DNA of 57,862 nt from Beijerinckiaceae bacterium (GTDB taxonomy: Bacteria > Pseudomonadota > Alphaproteobacteria > Rhizobiales > Beijerinckiaceae): NCBI GenBank assembly GCA_947474545.1, contig CANJJI010000007.1, positions 1 through 57,862 of the forward strand. The letters run 5' to 3'. Position numbers and translations under genes: made by a program. How positions within the stretch are numbered: position 1 is the first letter of the stretch; every line of letters begins with the position of its first letter. Shown here piece by piece: positions 38,135 through 48,466 of the stretch. The notes below the pieces were generated by a model. The model was given only the letters and a program-made list of their open reading frames with translations, had not been told where the DNA came from and made no database searches.

Positions 38135-38839
38135 TTAGCCTTGAACGGGCGCGTGCAGGCGCCCTTGCGCAAGCGCACTGGGCGCTGCCGGTTTCGCATT
38201 GGCCGGATTGAGATACATCGGCACCGGCGGCGCTGAAGCCGGGTTTGCGAGTGTGCCCAGCCGGGCAACAAAGGAAATGTCCGGAGATCTGGTATCGCCC
38301 CGCACGTCAGCCCGCAATCCGGTCGACCAGGCCTCGATTGCAGCGATGGGCGCGGCATTGCCGGTGAGGATGATCGGTCCTGAACCAAGCAGCCTGACTG
38401 CATTTGTGATCGGTAGTACACGCGGCTCGACAATCGTTTTTCCGGCCGGCGAAAACACATGCGTGTAAACCTGCCCGTGCCGGGCATCGATCATGGCGGC
38501 AACTGTCGCTTCGTCCTGCCCGATGAACGGAGCGGCAAACGCCACCAGCGTCGGAACACCGATAACGGGAATAGCGCGGACCATGCCCATGGCGCGCGCG
38601 GCAGCGATCCCTATGCGTATGCCGGTGAACGAACCCGGCCCAATGGTCACAGCGATGCGGTCTATGGCGTCAAATCCGCCATCAGTCTGATCCAGGACAC
38701 GCTCGACCAGCGGCAGCAAGTGCTCATCATGGCCGCGCTCGATCGGCAAAGCTTCGCTGGCCAGCATAGCCGCATTGTCGTTGTCCCAGACACAGGCCGA
38801 GACAACATTGAGCGCGGTATCTATAGCCAGAATTCGCAT
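38135..38839 (-). CDS. tsaB: tRNA threonylcarbamoyladenosine biosynthesis protein TsaB
   Basis: TsaB is a non-catalytic ASKHA-fold partner of TsaD in making t6A37 on ANN-decoding tRNAs. The segments MRILAIDTALNVVSACVW, LPLVERVLDQ and VTIGPGSFTGIRIG are classical. The protein has 234 residues; the C-terminal part is less conserved and Pro/Ala-rich. It lies 14 bp after the Nfu gene and 5 bp before rimI. Confidence 0.93.
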   Translation of the reverse strand: MRILAIDTALNVVSACVWDNDNAAMLASEALPIERGHDEHLLPLVERVLDQTDGGFDAIDRIAVTIGPGSFTGIRIGIAAARAMGMVRAIPVIGVPTLVAFAAPFIGQDEATVAAMIDARHGQVYTHVFSPAGKTIVEPRVLPITNAVRLLGSGPIILTGNAAPIAAIEAWSTGLRADVRGDTRSPDISFVARLGTLANPASAPPVPMYLNPANAKPAAPSALAQGRLHAPVQG

Positions 38840-38853
38840 TGTCCAGCCAGCAG

Positions 38854-39420
38854 TTAAAGCTGCATCTGTTCGACTTCGAGCACTTCCGGCACGAAATGTT
38901 TCAACAGGTTTTGAATACCGCTCTTGAGCGTGGCGGTCGAGGATGGACAGCCAGCGCAGGCCCCTTTCATCGTGAGGTAAACTGTGCCGTCGCGAAAGCC
39001 GCGGAACGTGATGTCGCCACCATCGCCAGCCACTGCGGGCCGGACACGGGTCTCGATCAACTCTTTGATGGTTTCGACAGTCTCGGCATCTTCCGGCGCA
39101 AAAAACTCATCGCCATCGGCGCCCACGGTAGCCGTATTCTCATGCAGCAACGGTGTTCCGCTCATAAAATGTTCCATGAGTGCACCGAGAATGGCGGGCT
39201 TGAGATGCTGCCATTCGCCTGAATCTTTGGTCACTGACACGAAATCGAAACCAAACATAACCCCGCTGACGCCGCCGATGCCGAACAGCGCCTGCGCCAA
39301 TGGGGAACGTGCTGCGTCCTGCGCATTGGCAAAATCCAGGACGCCAGCCTCCATCACAGTGCGCCCCGGCAGGAACTTCAGCGTGGCGGGGTTCGGCGTA
39401 GCTTCCGTCTGGATGAACAT
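38854..39420 (-). CDS. NfuA-like iron-sulfur cluster carrier
   Basis: This 188-residue protein has an N-terminal Nfu/NifU scaffold domain (MFIQTEATPNPATLKFLPG) and a C-terminal NifU domain with the cluster-binding CxxC in GACAGCPSSTATL. It carries 4Fe-4S clusters to target enzymes; MiaB, encoded nearby, is a plausible client. ATG 39420 is fixed by the conserved opening and an AAGGT upstream. Confidence 0.93.
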   Translation of the reverse strand: MFIQTEATPNPATLKFLPGRTVMEAGVLDFANAQDAARSPLAQALFGIGGVSGVMFGFDFVSVTKDSGEWQHLKPAILGALMEHFMSGTPLLHENTATVGADGDEFFAPEDAETVETIKELIETRVRPAVAGDGGDITFRGFRDGTVYLTMKGACAGCPSSTATLKSGIQNLLKHFVPEVLEVEQMQL

Positions 39421-39534
39421 GGCGGTGACCTTTCGGGCGGCAATCGATATCTGCGCTCTCATAACATGATATTCGCGCCGATCGCGAAAAAACAATGCTT
39501 CGCATTGCAAAATCAACGCCTATAGGCGGTAAAA

Positions 39535-40032
39535 TCAAGCCAAGGAATCAATCTCTTCGTTGGAAAGGTCCCCCGGCACGATCACCACCGGCACCGGGAA
39601 TGTGCCAGCGGCCTTGCCGGCTAGCATGGATACCAGTGGGCCCGGGCCCTCTGAACCGGCAGACGCCGCCAGAACGAGAAAGATGATGTCGCGATCTTCA
39701 TTGATGAGCGATTTGATAGCGTCGGCCTTTTGACCGTGTCCAACCACCCGCTCAGGCTCAATGCCGGAAAGCTCACGGCACCGGGCCGCCGCCGTTTCCA
39801 GAACCTTGTCCGCCTGGTCCTGAGCTTCCTGTTTCATGACATCGCCGACACCAAGCCATTGGTCGAAGCCTTCGATATCCGTGACGGCGAGCATGACCAG
39901 GCCCGCAGAGATGCGCGCGCATCGCTTGGCAGCAAAATAGATGGCGCGGTCACATTCCTCGCTGTCGTCTATGACGATCAGGTATTTGGGACGATGGCCT
40001 TCTTCATAGGATCGCCGCCTTGTGCCGCTCAT
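39535..40032 (-). CDS. Universal stress protein, UspA family
   Basis: This 165-residue single-domain Usp begins with KYLIVIDDSEECDRAIYFA, a typical start. The ATP-type G-x2-G-x9-G segment near the end appears only in modified form (SMLAGKAAGTFPVPVVIVPG), so nucleotide binding is possible but not certain. ATG 40032 is chosen over the GTG five codons upstream. It lies between trpS and the Nfu gene, as in other Rhizobiales. Confidence 0.88.
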   Translation of the reverse strand: MSGTRRRSYEEGHRPKYLIVIDDSEECDRAIYFAAKRCARISAGLVMLAVTDIEGFDQWLGVGDVMKQEAQDQADKVLETAAARCRELSGIEPERVVGHGQKADAIKSLINEDRDIIFLVLAASAGSEGPGPLVSMLAGKAAGTFPVPVVIVPGDLSNEEIDSLA

Positions 40033-40124
40033 GCCAGCGTTCTCCACGCGTTACAGGCTTTGATCGTGCCAGTGGATAAGGATAGCCGCAAGCTTTTTGC
40101 GGTTAGGTCTGGTATGCAGAAACG

Positions 40125-41159
40125 CTAGCTGATGAAGCCGAGAATTTCTTTCACGGATTTCATATTCGGCGCTGCAATGGCGCGGGCGCGATTGCCGCCG
40201 TCAACCAGAACCGAATCGATATAGGCAGTATCGCCAACGATTTTCTTCATCTCGCCGCCGATGGGGCCGAGTTTGGCCACAGCCAGATCGACCAATGCAT
40301 TCTTGAAGGTCGAAAAATTACCCCCGCCAAATTCGCGCAGAACATCCTCTTTCGAGCGTTCAATCAGCGCCGCGTAAATGCCGGTCAGATTGTCCGCCTC
40401 CGGACGGCCCGCCAACCCTGCAATTTCCGAGGGCAAGGGTTCCGGATCGGTCTTCGCCTTGCGCACCTTTTGCGCAATCGTGTCGGCCGAATCGGTGAGA
40501 TTGAGGCGCGAATAATCCGAAGGGTCGGATTTCGACATTTTCTTGGAGCCATCGCGCAGGCTCATCACCCGTGTCGCCGGACCCTGGATCAGCGGTTCGG
40601 GCAGCGGAAAGAATGCATCGCCATGGCCATATTTCTCGATAGACCCGGCAAAATCATTGTTGAATTTTTGCGCGATGTCGCGGGACAATTCCAGATGCTG
40701 CTTCTGGTCTTCGCCCACCGGCACATGGGTCGCGCGATAGACAAGGATATCAGCCGCCATCAACGCGGGATAAGCAAACAGGCCCACCGAAACATTTTCG
40801 CGGTCCTTGCCAGCTTTTTCCTTGAACTGCGTCATACGGTTCAGCCAACCCATGCGCGCGACGCAATTGAAGACCCAGGCAAGTTCCGCATGTTCGGCGA
40901 CCTGACTCTGGTTGAATACTATATGCGTCTTGGGATCAATACCGCAGGCGATGAAGGCCGCTGTTACCTCGCGGATACTGGATCGCAATTGCTCGGGATC
41001 CTGCTGCACGGTAATCGCATGCATGTCCACGACGCAATAAATGCATTCGTGCGTTTTCTGCAGCTCGACGAATTTCACGATCGCGCCGAGATAATTTCCC
41101 AGATGCAAATTGCCCGTGGGCTGAACGCCCGAGAACACGAGCGGTTTGAACTGCGCCAT
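40125..41159 (-). CDS. trpS: Tryptophanyl-tRNA synthetase
   Basis: This class I aminoacyl-tRNA synthetase charges tRNA-Trp. The HIGH-type motif is [13 protein letters not shown] and the KMSKS motif is [16 protein letters not shown]. The active-site stretch [13 protein letters not shown] is also present. It has 344 residues and starts at ATG 41159, [13 protein letters not shown]. It lies 74 bp downstream of hslU. In many relatives murJ precedes trpS; here hslU does. Confidence 0.96.
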   Translation of the reverse strand: MAQFKPLVFSGVQPTGNLHLGNYLGAIVKFVELQKTHECIYCVVDMHAITVQQDPEQLRSSIREVTAAFIACGIDPKTHIVFNQSQVAEHAELAWVFNCVARMGWLNRMTQFKEKAGKDRENVSVGLFAYPALMAADILVYRATHVPVGEDQKQHLELSRDIAQKFNNDFAGSIEKYGHGDAFFPLPEPLIQGPATRVMSLRDGSKKMSKSDPSDYSRLNLTDSADTIAQKVRKAKTDPEPLPSEIAGLAGRPEADNLTGIYAALIERSKEDVLREFGGGNFSTFKNALVDLAVAKLGPIGGEMKKIVGDTAYIDSVLVDGGNRARAIAAPNMKSVKEILGFIS

Positions 41160-41233
41160 CTGCCTGCCACTCCAACCGGATTTCTGCCGGGCTTATCGCA
41201 ATCTGCAAAGACGATGGCAAGCCAGTCTGATCG

Positions 41234-42541
41234 TTAAAGAATAAACCGGCTGAGATCGGCATTTTTCGCGAGATCGCCAACATTCCGGTTCACCATCTCC
41301 GCGTTTACGACAACAACATCGCCGGAACGATCAGGCGCCGTGAAGGAAATGTCATCCAGCACACGCTCCATCACCGTTTGTAACCGGCGTGCGCCAATAT
41401 TCTCAACCGTCGAATTAACGAGAACGGCGACTTTCGCGATGGCGTCCACGGCGTCCCCGGTGATTTCCAGAGTGACGCCTTCAGTCTGCATCAGCGCAAT
41501 ATATTGCTTCGTAAGGCTGGCTTCCGTTTCGGTGAGAATGCGCCGGAAATCGTCTTCCGTCAGCGGCGAAAGTTCGACGCGGATCGGTAGGCGTCCCTGC
41601 AATTCCGGCAGCAGGTCGGATGGTTTGGAGACATGGAAAGCGCCAGACGCGATGAAGAGGATATGGTCGGTTTTCACTGCGCCGTGCTTGGTCGAAACCG
41701 TCGTGCCTTCAATCAGCGGCAACAGGTCGCGCTGCACGCCTTCGCGCGAGACCTGTCCGCTTCCCGATCCTTCGCGCGTGCAGATCTTGTCGATTTCGTC
41801 GAGGAAAACGATGCCGTTGTTTTCAACTTCGTGGATCGCTTCACGCACCAGTTTATCCTGATCGAGCAGTTTGTCGGCTTCTTCTGCAATCAAAGGTTCA
41901 TAGGCGTCTTTTACCATGACCCGGCGAGGCTTGCCGCGCCCGCCCATCGACTTGCCGAAGAGCTCTCCTATATTGATAGCGCCAATGCTCGCACCGGGCA
42001 TGTTTGGCAATTCGAACATCGGAAGCCCCGTACCCTGCGACGCAATTTCAATCTCTATTTCCTTGTCGTCGAGTTCGTTGTTGCGCAGCTTTTTGCGGAA
42101 GGAATCACGCGTGGCCGGCGATGCGGTCGCGCCAACCAACGCGTTCAGCACTCGTTCTTCAGCTGCCACATGCGCCTTGGCCTGCAGACTCTTGCGGCCC
42201 GCCTCTTTCGACATGGTGATGGCGATTTCCACGAGGTCGCGGATGATCTGCTCGACGTCCCGGCCAACATAGCCGACTTCGGTGAATTTCGTCGCCTCCA
42301 CCTTCAGAAATGGCGCATTGGCGAGCTTTGCCAGACGCCGCGAAATCTCAGTCTTGCCACAGCCGGTGGGGCCGATCATCAGTATGTTTTTTGGCAAAAC
42401 CTCTTCGCGCATTTGTCCTTGGAGTTTCAGCCTGCGCCAGCGGTTGCGCAACGCGATTGCGACGGCGCGCTTGGCCGCGCCCTGGCCGACTATATTGCGG
42501 TCGAGTTCGGAAACAATTTCGCGGGGGGAAAAGTCGGTCAT
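41234..42541 (-). CDS. hslU: HslUV protease ATPase subunit (ClpY)
   Basis: HslU is the AAA+ unfoldase that feeds substrates to the HslV peptidase. Walker A is GPTGCGKTE, Walker [11 protein letters not shown], and the pore loop region contains GYVGRDVEQ. The I-domain and sensor II segment ([16 protein letters not shown]) are complete. The last residues ADLSRFIL form the tail that docks into HslV. It has 435 residues. It is separated from hslV by a GNAT gene. Confidence 0.96.
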   Translation of the reverse strand: MTDFSPREIVSELDRNIVGQGAAKRAVAIALRNRWRRLKLQGQMREEVLPKNILMIGPTGCGKTEISRRLAKLANAPFLKVEATKFTEVGYVGRDVEQIIRDLVEIAITMSKEAGRKSLQAKAHVAAEERVLNALVGATASPATRDSFRKKLRNNELDDKEIEIEIASQGTGLPMFELPNMPGASIGAINIGELFGKSMGGRGKPRRVMVKDAYEPLIAEEADKLLDQDKLVREAIHEVENNGIVFLDEIDKICTREGSGSGQVSREGVQRDLLPLIEGTTVSTKHGAVKTDHILFIASGAFHVSKPSDLLPELQGRLPIRVELSPLTEDDFRRILTETEASLTKQYIALMQTEGVTLEITGDAVDAIAKVAVLVNSTVENIGARRLQTVMERVLDDISFTAPDRSGDVVVVNAEMVNRNVGDLAKNADLSRFIL

Positions 42542-42621
42542 ATCGGTTCCAGTTTAGGTAGTAGCGTGAAAAGCATGGCGAAATCGGTTCTGGGCGACGG
42601 ACTTGCTGGAATGCGATTCTA

Positions 42622-43176
42622 TCATTTGTCCATCTCATCCGCTTCGCCAGGTGCGTATTGCATTATCGATACGTCCGCCGCGTCTCCTGTATATTCCGGG
42701 CGGTCTCTGAACCCGGCCTTGGCATAGGCGCGCCGCGCACGCACATTGGCCGGATCGGGGTCGATGATAATTGTGCGATGGCCTCGTGCGCACAATTCCT
42801 CAGCGAACAGGCGTAGCGCTGCCGAACCGATGCCGCGTGAAAGGAGCGATTCAGGACCGACCGAGAGATCGATGCCGACCGAATCCACAGGCACGCGTAT
42901 GAGCCATGGATGTTCGGCCAATACTTCTGGGCCCAGATTGTCCTTCACAAACCAGCACTGGATATAACCGACAGGCTCGCCACTGTGTAGGATCATCCAG
43001 GGCTCGGTGGTATCACGGCCTTCTATCATATTGCGGATCAATTCGATTTCGGCGTCAGGCTCTGGTTCGTTCCACCATTGCTGCCAATGTGCTTGACCCA
43101 TCCAGTCATGTAATATCGGCAGGTCACCCACGCTAGCTTTCCGGAACGAAAGTGCCGTATCCTTACCCGGCATCAA
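42622..43176 (-). CDS. GNAT acetyltransferase between hslV and hslU
   Basis: This 184-residue acetyltransferase resembles the AacA4 / aminoglycoside 6'-N-acetyltransferase-like branch. It has [14 protein letters not shown] near the start, [23 protein letters not shown] as acetyl-CoA loop region, and [14 protein letters not shown] near the end. Its start overlaps the end of hslV by 14 bp, so it is translated with the protease. The natural substrate is unknown; a resistance role is not implied. I recall the same insertion in other Rhizobiales. Confidence 0.85.
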   Translation of the reverse strand: MMPGKDTALSFRKASVGDLPILHDWMGQAHWQQWWNEPEPDAEIELIRNMIEGRDTTEPWMILHSGEPVGYIQCWFVKDNLGPEVLAEHPWLIRVPVDSVGIDLSVGPESLLSRGIGSAALRLFAEELCARGHRTIIIDPDPANVRARRAYAKAGFRDRPEYTGDAADVSIMQYAPGEADEMDK

Positions 43177-43738
43177 TGCTCTCGATCACCAGATTGCCGT
43201 TCGTGTAGACGCAAATGTCCGCGGCGATCTTCATCGCCCGCCGCACGATGTCTTCTGCATCGAGTTCCATCGGCATCAGCGCGCGCGCCGCCGAAAGCGC
43301 GTAATTGCCGCCCGAGCCTATGGCTGAGACACTCCCGCCTTCTTCCACTTCTGGCTCCAGCACGTCTCCTGTGCCGGTGAGAACCAGCGACGCCTGCTTG
43401 TCGGCCACAAGCATCATGGCTTCGAGCCGCCGCAGATAACGGTCGGTGCGCCAATCCTTGGCGAGCTCCACGCAAGCGCGCGTCAATTGTCCCGGATATT
43501 GCTCGATTTTGGCTTCAAGCCGCTCAAAAAGCGTGAAGGCGTCAGCGGTGGCGCCGGCAAAACCGGCGATCACGTCTCCTTTGCCAAGCCGCCGCACCTT
43601 GCGCGCATTGCCCTTGATTATGGTCTGCCCGAGGCTCACCTGCCCGTCGCCACCGATGACGACCCTGCCGCCCTTGCGCACCATGACGATGGTCGTCGCG
43701 TGCCAGCTTTGCGGCCCATTTTGCGAATTCAGTTCCAT
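43163..43738 (-). CDS. hslV: HslUV protease peptidase subunit (ClpQ)
   Basis: HslV is a proteasome-like threonine peptidase forming a double hexamer. The catalytic Thr is at residue 15 or 16 in [12 protein letters not shown], so a propeptide of about 14 residues must be removed. In E. coli only Met precedes Thr. The block [13 protein letters not shown] and the glycine-rich [14 protein letters not shown] are family hallmarks. It has 191 residues and is the first gene of hslV-GNAT-hslU, behind a heat-shock type promoter. Confidence 0.95.
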   Translation of the reverse strand: MELNSQNGPQSWHATTIVMVRKGGRVVIGGDGQVSLGQTIIKGNARKVRRLGKGDVIAGFAGATADAFTLFERLEAKIEQYPGQLTRACVELAKDWRTDRYLRRLEAMMLVADKQASLVLTGTGDVLEPEVEEGGSVSAIGSGGNYALSAARALMPMELDAEDIVRRAMKIAADICVYTNGNLVIESIDAG

Positions 43739-43776
43739 TGGCCTCTCCGGAACCCGTTGCAGGCTCCCGTTTCCAT

Positions 43777-43803
43777 CTATGGGGAGGGGCTGGCCTGCGC
43801 AAG
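43777..43803 (-). promoter_or_regulatory. Heat-shock (RpoH, sigma-32) promoter of hslV
   Basis: On the minus strand CTTGCGC (43803-43797) and CCCCATAG (43784-43777) are separated by 12 bp and lie about 40 bp before the hslV ATG. This fits the CTTGAA-type / CCCCAT-type consensus of RpoH promoters and agrees with HslUV being heat-induced in other bacteria. Confidence 0.72.
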
Positions 43804-43878
43804 GGGCGTACCCTTTTCAGTGGCAAACCCGGCCCTCACTTGCTAAAAGCCGCGCACATCAACCGGGACACCGCCATT

Positions 43879-44466
43879 ATGCGCAAAGCCAGCGTCGAGC
43901 GCGCTACCAAGGAAACGAAAATCAAGGTCAGCGTGGCCCTGGATGGTGCCGGCCAGACCAGAATCGCGACCGGGATCGGCTTTTTCGACCATATGCTCGA
44001 CCAGCTTGGCCGCCATGGGCTCATTGACCTTGATATCGAGGCGGAAGGCGATCTGCACATCGATTTCCACCATACAGTGGAAGACGTAGGCATCGCCCTG
44101 GGGCAGGCCTTTCGCAAGGCGCTGGGCGATATGAAAGGCATCATGCGCTATGCCGATGCCTTTTTGCCCATGGACGAAACCCTCACCAGGGTCGCTGTCG
44201 ATATTTCCGGCCGTCCCTTCCTCGTGTTCAAGACGAATTTCGAACGCGGGAAGATCGGCGAATTCGACACCCAGCTTGTGCGTGAGTTTTTTCAGGCCTT
44301 CGCCATGAATGCTGGGATCACGCTGCATGTGGAAACGCTCTACGGGATCAACGATCATCATATCGCCGAATCCTGCTTCAAGGGTCTGGCCCGTGCCTTG
44401 CGTGCGGCAGTTACAATAGATTCTCGCCAGGCTAATGTCGTGCCTTCCACCAAGGGCACTTTGTAG
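43879..44466 (+). CDS. hisB: Imidazoleglycerol-phosphate dehydratase
   Basis: HisB carries out the manganese-dependent dehydration of IGP to imidazole acetol phosphate in histidine synthesis. Metal-binding segments are [21 protein letters not shown] and [19 protein letters not shown]. At 195 residues it is the single-domain form without the phosphatase found in E. coli. ATG 43879 opens [13 protein letters not shown]; the longer frame covers the hslV promoter region. It is the first gene of the his cluster. Confidence 0.96.
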   Translation: MRKASVERATKETKIKVSVALDGAGQTRIATGIGFFDHMLDQLGRHGLIDLDIEAEGDLHIDFHHTVEDVGIALGQAFRKALGDMKGIMRYADAFLPMDETLTRVAVDISGRPFLVFKTNFERGKIGEFDTQLVREFFQAFAMNAGITLHVETLYGINDHHIAESCFKGLARALRAAVTIDSRQANVVPSTKGTL

Positions 44467-44493
44467 GCGCGGCGCCACGCGGAGCGTTTGAAT

Positions 44494-44985
44494 ATGCCGA
44501 TGTACACTGTGCACGCACGCGCCAGCGAACTCGACCGTCCCCGAACGGTGGACGGGGCGGCCTATGTGCGCGAAGGCTTCAGCTGGGGCGCGTTTTTGTT
44601 TTTGCCGCTGTGGTGCGTCTTTCGCCGCAGTTGGCTTGGGCTTGTTATGTGGGTAGCCGCCGTCGCTTTGATAGGCGGGCTTGGCCGCTTCCTTGAAATC
44701 CCGCCTGTGGCGGCGCTGGCCGCACTTGTTGTGGTTCATATCCTGTTCGGATTTGAGGCCGCCCAATTGCGCCGCCGTTCGCTGGCACGCCGCAATTTCG
44801 TACTGGCCGATGTTGTTTCCGGCCACAGCAGCAATGAAGCAGAAATCACCTTTGCCTTGCGCCGGAGTGCGCAACCAGAGATCGCCAGCATGGCCACGTC
44901 TGCGCCGGCCGCCGTCCCTTACCGCCCCCGGCCCGTGTCCGTGGCCGATGGTTATGGACTCTCGCCTCTGGGAGGCGGCGCATGA
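44494..44985 (+). CDS. DUF2628 membrane protein in the his operon
   Basis: This 163-residue protein has about three hydrophobic segments ([42 protein letters not shown]) and a polar Pro/Ala-rich tail. The motif [15 protein letters not shown] is typical of DUF2628. It lies between hisB and hisH and overlaps hisH by 4 bp, as in other Rhizobiales. Its function is unknown. Start could be ATG 44494, ATG 44500 or TTG 44488. Confidence 0.85.
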   Translation: MPMYTVHARASELDRPRTVDGAAYVREGFSWGAFLFLPLWCVFRRSWLGLVMWVAAVALIGGLGRFLEIPPVAALAALVVVHILFGFEAAQLRRRSLARRNFVLADVVSGHSSNEAEITFALRRSAQPEIASMATSAPAAVPYRPRPVSVADGYGLSPLGGGA

Positions 44986-45632
44986 GAGTTGCTATCATCG
45001 ACTATAAATCCGGCAATCTGCATTCCGCCCACAAGGCGTTTGAGCGCGCAGCGCGTGAGGCCGGTATAGACGCCGAAGTTACGCTCACTTCCGATCCTGG
45101 CGAAGTGGGCAAGGCCGATCGCATCGTACTGCCTGGAGTTGGCGCCTTTGCGGATTGCAAGCGCGGCCTGGCCGCAGAGGCCGGGATGATTGAAACTCTG
45201 CAGCAGGCCGTGCTGCAGAAGGGCCGCCCGTTTCTCGGCATCTGCGTCGGCATGCAATTGATGGCCGCGCGTGGTCTGGAGCATGGGATCACCGAAGGGC
45301 TCGGTTGGATCGAAGGCGATGTCACAGCGATTACACCATCTGATCCAGCGTTGAAAATTCCGCATATGGGCTGGAATACGCTCGAGATAGTCCACGATCA
45401 CCCCCTGCTGGCGGGAATATCAACTGGCGATACTGGTTTGCACGCCTATTTTGTCCATTCCTTTCATTTCGTGCCGCAAAACACAGACAGTCTTGTTGCA
45501 CGCGCCGAATATGGCGGCCCGATAAATGCTATGGTCGCAAAGGGCAACATGGCTGGCACACAATTCCATCCGGAAAAGAGCCAGAAGCTGGGGCTTGCTC
45601 TTATTGCAAATTTCTTGAGGTGGAAGCCGTGA
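44982..45632 (+). CDS. hisH: Imidazole glycerol phosphate synthase, glutaminase subunit
   Basis: HisH hydrolyses glutamine and channels ammonia to HisF. The nucleophile Cys lies in [10 protein letters not shown]; the His-Glu of the triad lie in QFHPEKSQ near the C-terminus. The opening [15 protein letters not shown] is standard. It has 216 residues. It overlaps DUF2628 (ATGA) upstream and hisA (GTGA) downstream, so translation is coupled. Confidence 0.97.
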   Translation: MRVAIIDYKSGNLHSAHKAFERAAREAGIDAEVTLTSDPGEVGKADRIVLPGVGAFADCKRGLAAEAGMIETLQQAVLQKGRPFLGICVGMQLMAARGLEHGITEGLGWIEGDVTAITPSDPALKIPHMGWNTLEIVHDHPLLAGISTGDTGLHAYFVHSFHFVPQNTDSLVARAEYGGPINAMVAKGNMAGTQFHPEKSQKLGLALIANFLRWKP

Positions 45633-46375
45633 TCCTATTTCCAGCCATCGACCTGAAAGCGGGCGAATGCGTCCGTCTTGTTCACGGGGATATGCAGAGC
45701 GCAACTGTGTTCAATACCGATCCAGCAGCCCAGGCCCATGAATTCGAGGTGCAGGGTTTTGAATACCTGCACGTTGTCGATCTCGACGGCGCGTTTGCAG
45801 GCCGTCCTATGAACGCCAATGCAGTCGATCACATTCTCAAAGCGGTGAAAATGCCGGTTCAGTTGGGCGGCGGCATCCGCAACATGCAAACGGTTGAAGG
45901 CTGGCTTGCTAAAGGTGTACGGCGCGTCATCATCGGGACTGCAGCTGTGAAAGATCCCGATTTTGTGCGTGAAGCCTGCCGCTTGTTTCCCGGCCGGGTC
46001 GCAGTGGGCATTGACGCCAAGAATGGCAAGGTCGCAACCGAGGGCTGGGCGGATGTGTCCGAGACCGCCGCCAGCGACCTTGGCAAGCGTTTTGAGGACG
46101 CTGGCGTCGCTGCAATCATATATACCGATATCGCCCGCGACGGCGCCTTGCAGGGCCTCAACGTCGAGGCGACGCTGGAGCTGGCCGATGCCGTGAACAT
46201 TCCTGTTATCGCCTCCGGGGGCCTGGCGTCCATCCGCGATATCGAGCGGTTGCTGCAGCCTGATTGCGCCAAATTGTCCGGGGCGATCAGTGGCCGCGCC
46301 CTTTATGACGGCAGAATCGACCCGGCGCAGGCGCTGGCTATGATCAAGGCGGCGCGGGAAAAGGCGCATGCTTAA
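45629..46375 (+). CDS. hisA: ProFAR isomerase
   Basis: HisA is a (beta-alpha)8 isomerase that opens the ribose of ProFAR to PRFAR. The catalytic Asp lies in [14 protein letters not shown] and the second in [12 protein letters not shown]. Phosphate-binding glycines QLGGGIR and IASGGLAS are present. I use GTG 45629, which overlaps the hisH stop and gives the conserved ILFPAIDL start; GTG 45620 would add three residues. It has 248 residues and overlaps hisF. Confidence 0.96.
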   Translation: MILFPAIDLKAGECVRLVHGDMQSATVFNTDPAAQAHEFEVQGFEYLHVVDLDGAFAGRPMNANAVDHILKAVKMPVQLGGGIRNMQTVEGWLAKGVRRVIIGTAAVKDPDFVREACRLFPGRVAVGIDAKNGKVATEGWADVSETAASDLGKRFEDAGVAAIIYTDIARDGALQGLNVEATLELADAVNIPVIASGGLASIRDIERLLQPDCAKLSGAISGRALYDGRIDPAQALAMIKAAREKAHA

Positions 46376-47129
46376 ATCCCGCCTTATTCCCTGCCTCGAT
46401 GTGAAGGATGGCCGCGTCGTCAAGGGTGTGAACTTTGTCGGTCTGCGCGACGCCGGCGATCCCGTTGAATGCGCCATTGCCTATGATGCAGCAGGCGCAG
46501 ATGAGCTTTGCTTCCTCGACATTACAGCCAGCCATGAGAAGCGCGGGACGATCCTCGACATTGTCCAGCGCACTGCGGAAGCCTGTTTCATGCCGCTGAC
46601 TGTCGGTGGCGGCGTGCGCAGCACCGAAGATATGCGCAAGCTCCTGCTCGCGGGCGCTGACAAGGTTGGCATCAACACAGCGGCCGTCACAAATCGCCAG
46701 CTTGTGCGCGAGGCGGCAGAAAAATTTGGCAGCCAGTGCGTCGTCATTGCCATCGACGCGCGGCAGGTCAGCGAAGGCAAGTGGGAGATTTTCACCCACG
46801 GCGGGCGGACAGCGACGGGGATCGACGCGATTGATTATGCGCGCGAGGTTGTTTCCCTTGGGGCGGGCGAAATTCTGCTGACATCCATGGACAAGGATGG
46901 CACCAGGAGCGGCTTCGATCTCAAGCTCACGCGAGCGGTTGCAGATGCGGTTTCCGTTCCGCTGATCGCTTCTGGCGGCGTCGGCAATCTCGATCATCTT
47001 GTCGACGGGATCCGCGAGGGGCATGCCACGGCAGTGCTTGCCGCCTCGATTTTTCATTTCGGCGAATATACGATACGGCAGGCCAAGGAACACATGCGCC
47101 AGCATGGCGTGAACGTACGGATCGATTAA
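46368..47129 (+). CDS. hisF: Imidazole glycerol phosphate synthase, cyclase subunit
   Basis: HisF uses ammonia from HisH to convert PRFAR into IGP and AICAR. It is a (beta-alpha)8 barrel. The catalytic aspartates lie in [14 protein letters not shown] and [13 protein letters not shown]. Phosphate loops VGGGVRS and [11 protein letters not shown] are intact. It has 253 residues. ATG 46368 overlaps the end of hisA by 8 bp. Confidence 0.97.
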   Translation: MLKSRLIPCLDVKDGRVVKGVNFVGLRDAGDPVECAIAYDAAGADELCFLDITASHEKRGTILDIVQRTAEACFMPLTVGGGVRSTEDMRKLLLAGADKVGINTAAVTNRQLVREAAEKFGSQCVVIAIDARQVSEGKWEIFTHGGRTATGIDAIDYAREVVSLGAGEILLTSMDKDGTRSGFDLKLTRAVADAVSVPLIASGGVGNLDHLVDGIREGHATAVLAASIFHFGEYTIRQAKEHMRQHGVNVRID

Positions 47130-47168
47130 TTGCCGTTACGCCGGAGATAACCGGCTGCGGGGGGCACA

Positions 47169-47483
47169 ATGGCAGACTTCACCCTCGGCGATCTCATGCA
47201 GATTGTCGAAAGCCGGACTTCCGCCAGCGCGGAAAAATCCTACACCAAATCCCTGCTGGATGCGGGCATGCAGCGCTGCGCCAAAAAATTCGGCGAGGAA
47301 GCTGTGGAGGCCGTCATTGCCGGAATGCAGGGCGACCGCGAAGCCCTGCGCAACGAAGCCGCAGACGTCCTTTATCATCTTATGGTCGTACTTAAATCCG
47401 GCGGCGTTTCGTTGCAGGATGTGATGGGCGAACTACAGCGCCGCACAGCGCAATCGGGCCATGAGGAAAAAGCAGCGCGTTGA
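47169..47483 (+). CDS. hisE: Phosphoribosyl-ATP pyrophosphatase
   Basis: HisE, the second histidine step, hydrolyses PR-ATP to PR-AMP. It is an all-helical MazG-like enzyme with 104 residues. The metal-binding pattern is [13 protein letters not shown] and [12 protein letters not shown]. It stands alone rather than fused to HisI, as in other alphaproteobacteria. It lies 39 bp after hisF, and its stop overlaps the coaA start. Confidence 0.95.
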   Translation: MADFTLGDLMQIVESRTSASAEKSYTKSLLDAGMQRCAKKFGEEAVEAVIAGMQGDREALRNEAADVLYHLMVVLKSGGVSLQDVMGELQRRTAQSGHEEKAAR

Positions 47484-48445
47484 TGGATACACGGGTCAAG
47501 GCTTCAGATGCGCCGCCAGAGCTTTCTCCATACCGCCATTTCACGCGGGCGGAATGGGCGGCCCTGCGCGCCGACACGCCGCTGACCTTGACCATAGAAG
47601 ATCTGGCCCGGCTGCAATCGGTGAATGATCCCATTTCCGTTGAGGAGGTGATCGCGATTTATCTGCCGCTCTCGCGCCTGCTTGCGCTTTATGTTGCTGC
47701 TACGCAGGGCCTATTCAAGGCGACCCGCAATTTTCTGGGCGCTGAGGATGGCGGCAAGATGCCCTATATCATTGGCGTCGCGGGATCAGTCGCTGTGGGC
47801 AAATCCACCACGGCGCGGGTTTTGCAGGCTTTGCTGTCGCGCTGGACCAACACGCCGAAAGTGGAGCTCATTACAACCGATGGTTTCCTCTTGCCCAATG
47901 CTGCGCTGGAGGCCGAAGGCCTGATGGAGCGAAAGGGTTTCCCGGAAAGCTACGATGGCGCAGCTTTGATCCGCTTTCTTTCGGATATGAAGGCCGGCCA
48001 GCGGCATGTTCGTGCGCCTGTTTATTCGCACTTGGTATATGACGTTGTGCCCGATGATTTCGTCGAAGTTGATCGTCCTGACATTCTGATCGTCGAAGGA
48101 TTGAATGTGTTGCAGCCCGGTAAGGCCGGTCGTGAAATTCCTTTCGTTTCCGATTTCTTCGATTTCTCGGTTTACCTTCACGCAGAGGAATCTGTGCTTG
48201 AGCGCTGGTATGTCGAGCGCTTCATGCGGCTACGGCAGACGTCGTTTCGCGATCCCCGGTCTTATTTCAAGAAATATGCAGAGCTCAGCGATACAGACGC
48301 GGAAAAAACGGCGCGCGGAATATGGGAGCGCATCAACCTGCGCAATCTCCATGAAAACATCCTGCCGACCATGTTGCGCGCGAGTCTGATCCTGACAAAA
48401 GGCGATGGTCACAGGATTGAAAAAGTGGCGTTGCGCAAACTTTAG
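47483..48445 (+). CDS. coaA: Pantothenate kinase, type I
   Basis: CoaA phosphorylates pantothenate, the committed step of coenzyme A synthesis, and is inhibited by CoA in characterised type I enzymes. The P-loop is [21 protein letters not shown] near the start, [12 protein letters not shown], and the block [20 protein letters not shown] are diagnostic. It has 320 residues. ATG 47483 shares one base with the hisE TGA; TTG 47480 is an alternative. It ends the his transcript, an order conserved in Rhizobiales. Confidence 0.96.
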   Translation: MDTRVKASDAPPELSPYRHFTRAEWAALRADTPLTLTIEDLARLQSVNDPISVEEVIAIYLPLSRLLALYVAATQGLFKATRNFLGAEDGGKMPYIIGVAGSVAVGKSTTARVLQALLSRWTNTPKVELITTDGFLLPNAALEAEGLMERKGFPESYDGAALIRFLSDMKAGQRHVRAPVYSHLVYDVVPDDFVEVDRPDILIVEGLNVLQPGKAGREIPFVSDFFDFSVYLHAEESVLERWYVERFMRLRQTSFRDPRSYFKKYAELSDTDAEKTARGIWERINLRNLHENILPTMLRASLILTKGDGHRIEKVALRKL

Positions 48446-48466
48446 GCGCAATTTGCTGCGGCTATC

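Noticed and set aside
41633-42727. A 364-codon plus-strand frame opposite hslU
   Set aside because: Shadow of hslU on the other strand.
42622-43176. Aminoglycoside resistance gene
   Set aside because: The fold resembles AacA4-type GNATs, but the core-operon location inside hslVU argues for a housekeeping role.
43843-44874. A 343-codon minus-strand frame opposite hisB and the DUF2628 gene
   Set aside because: Shadow of conserved plus-strand genes, without familiar motifs.
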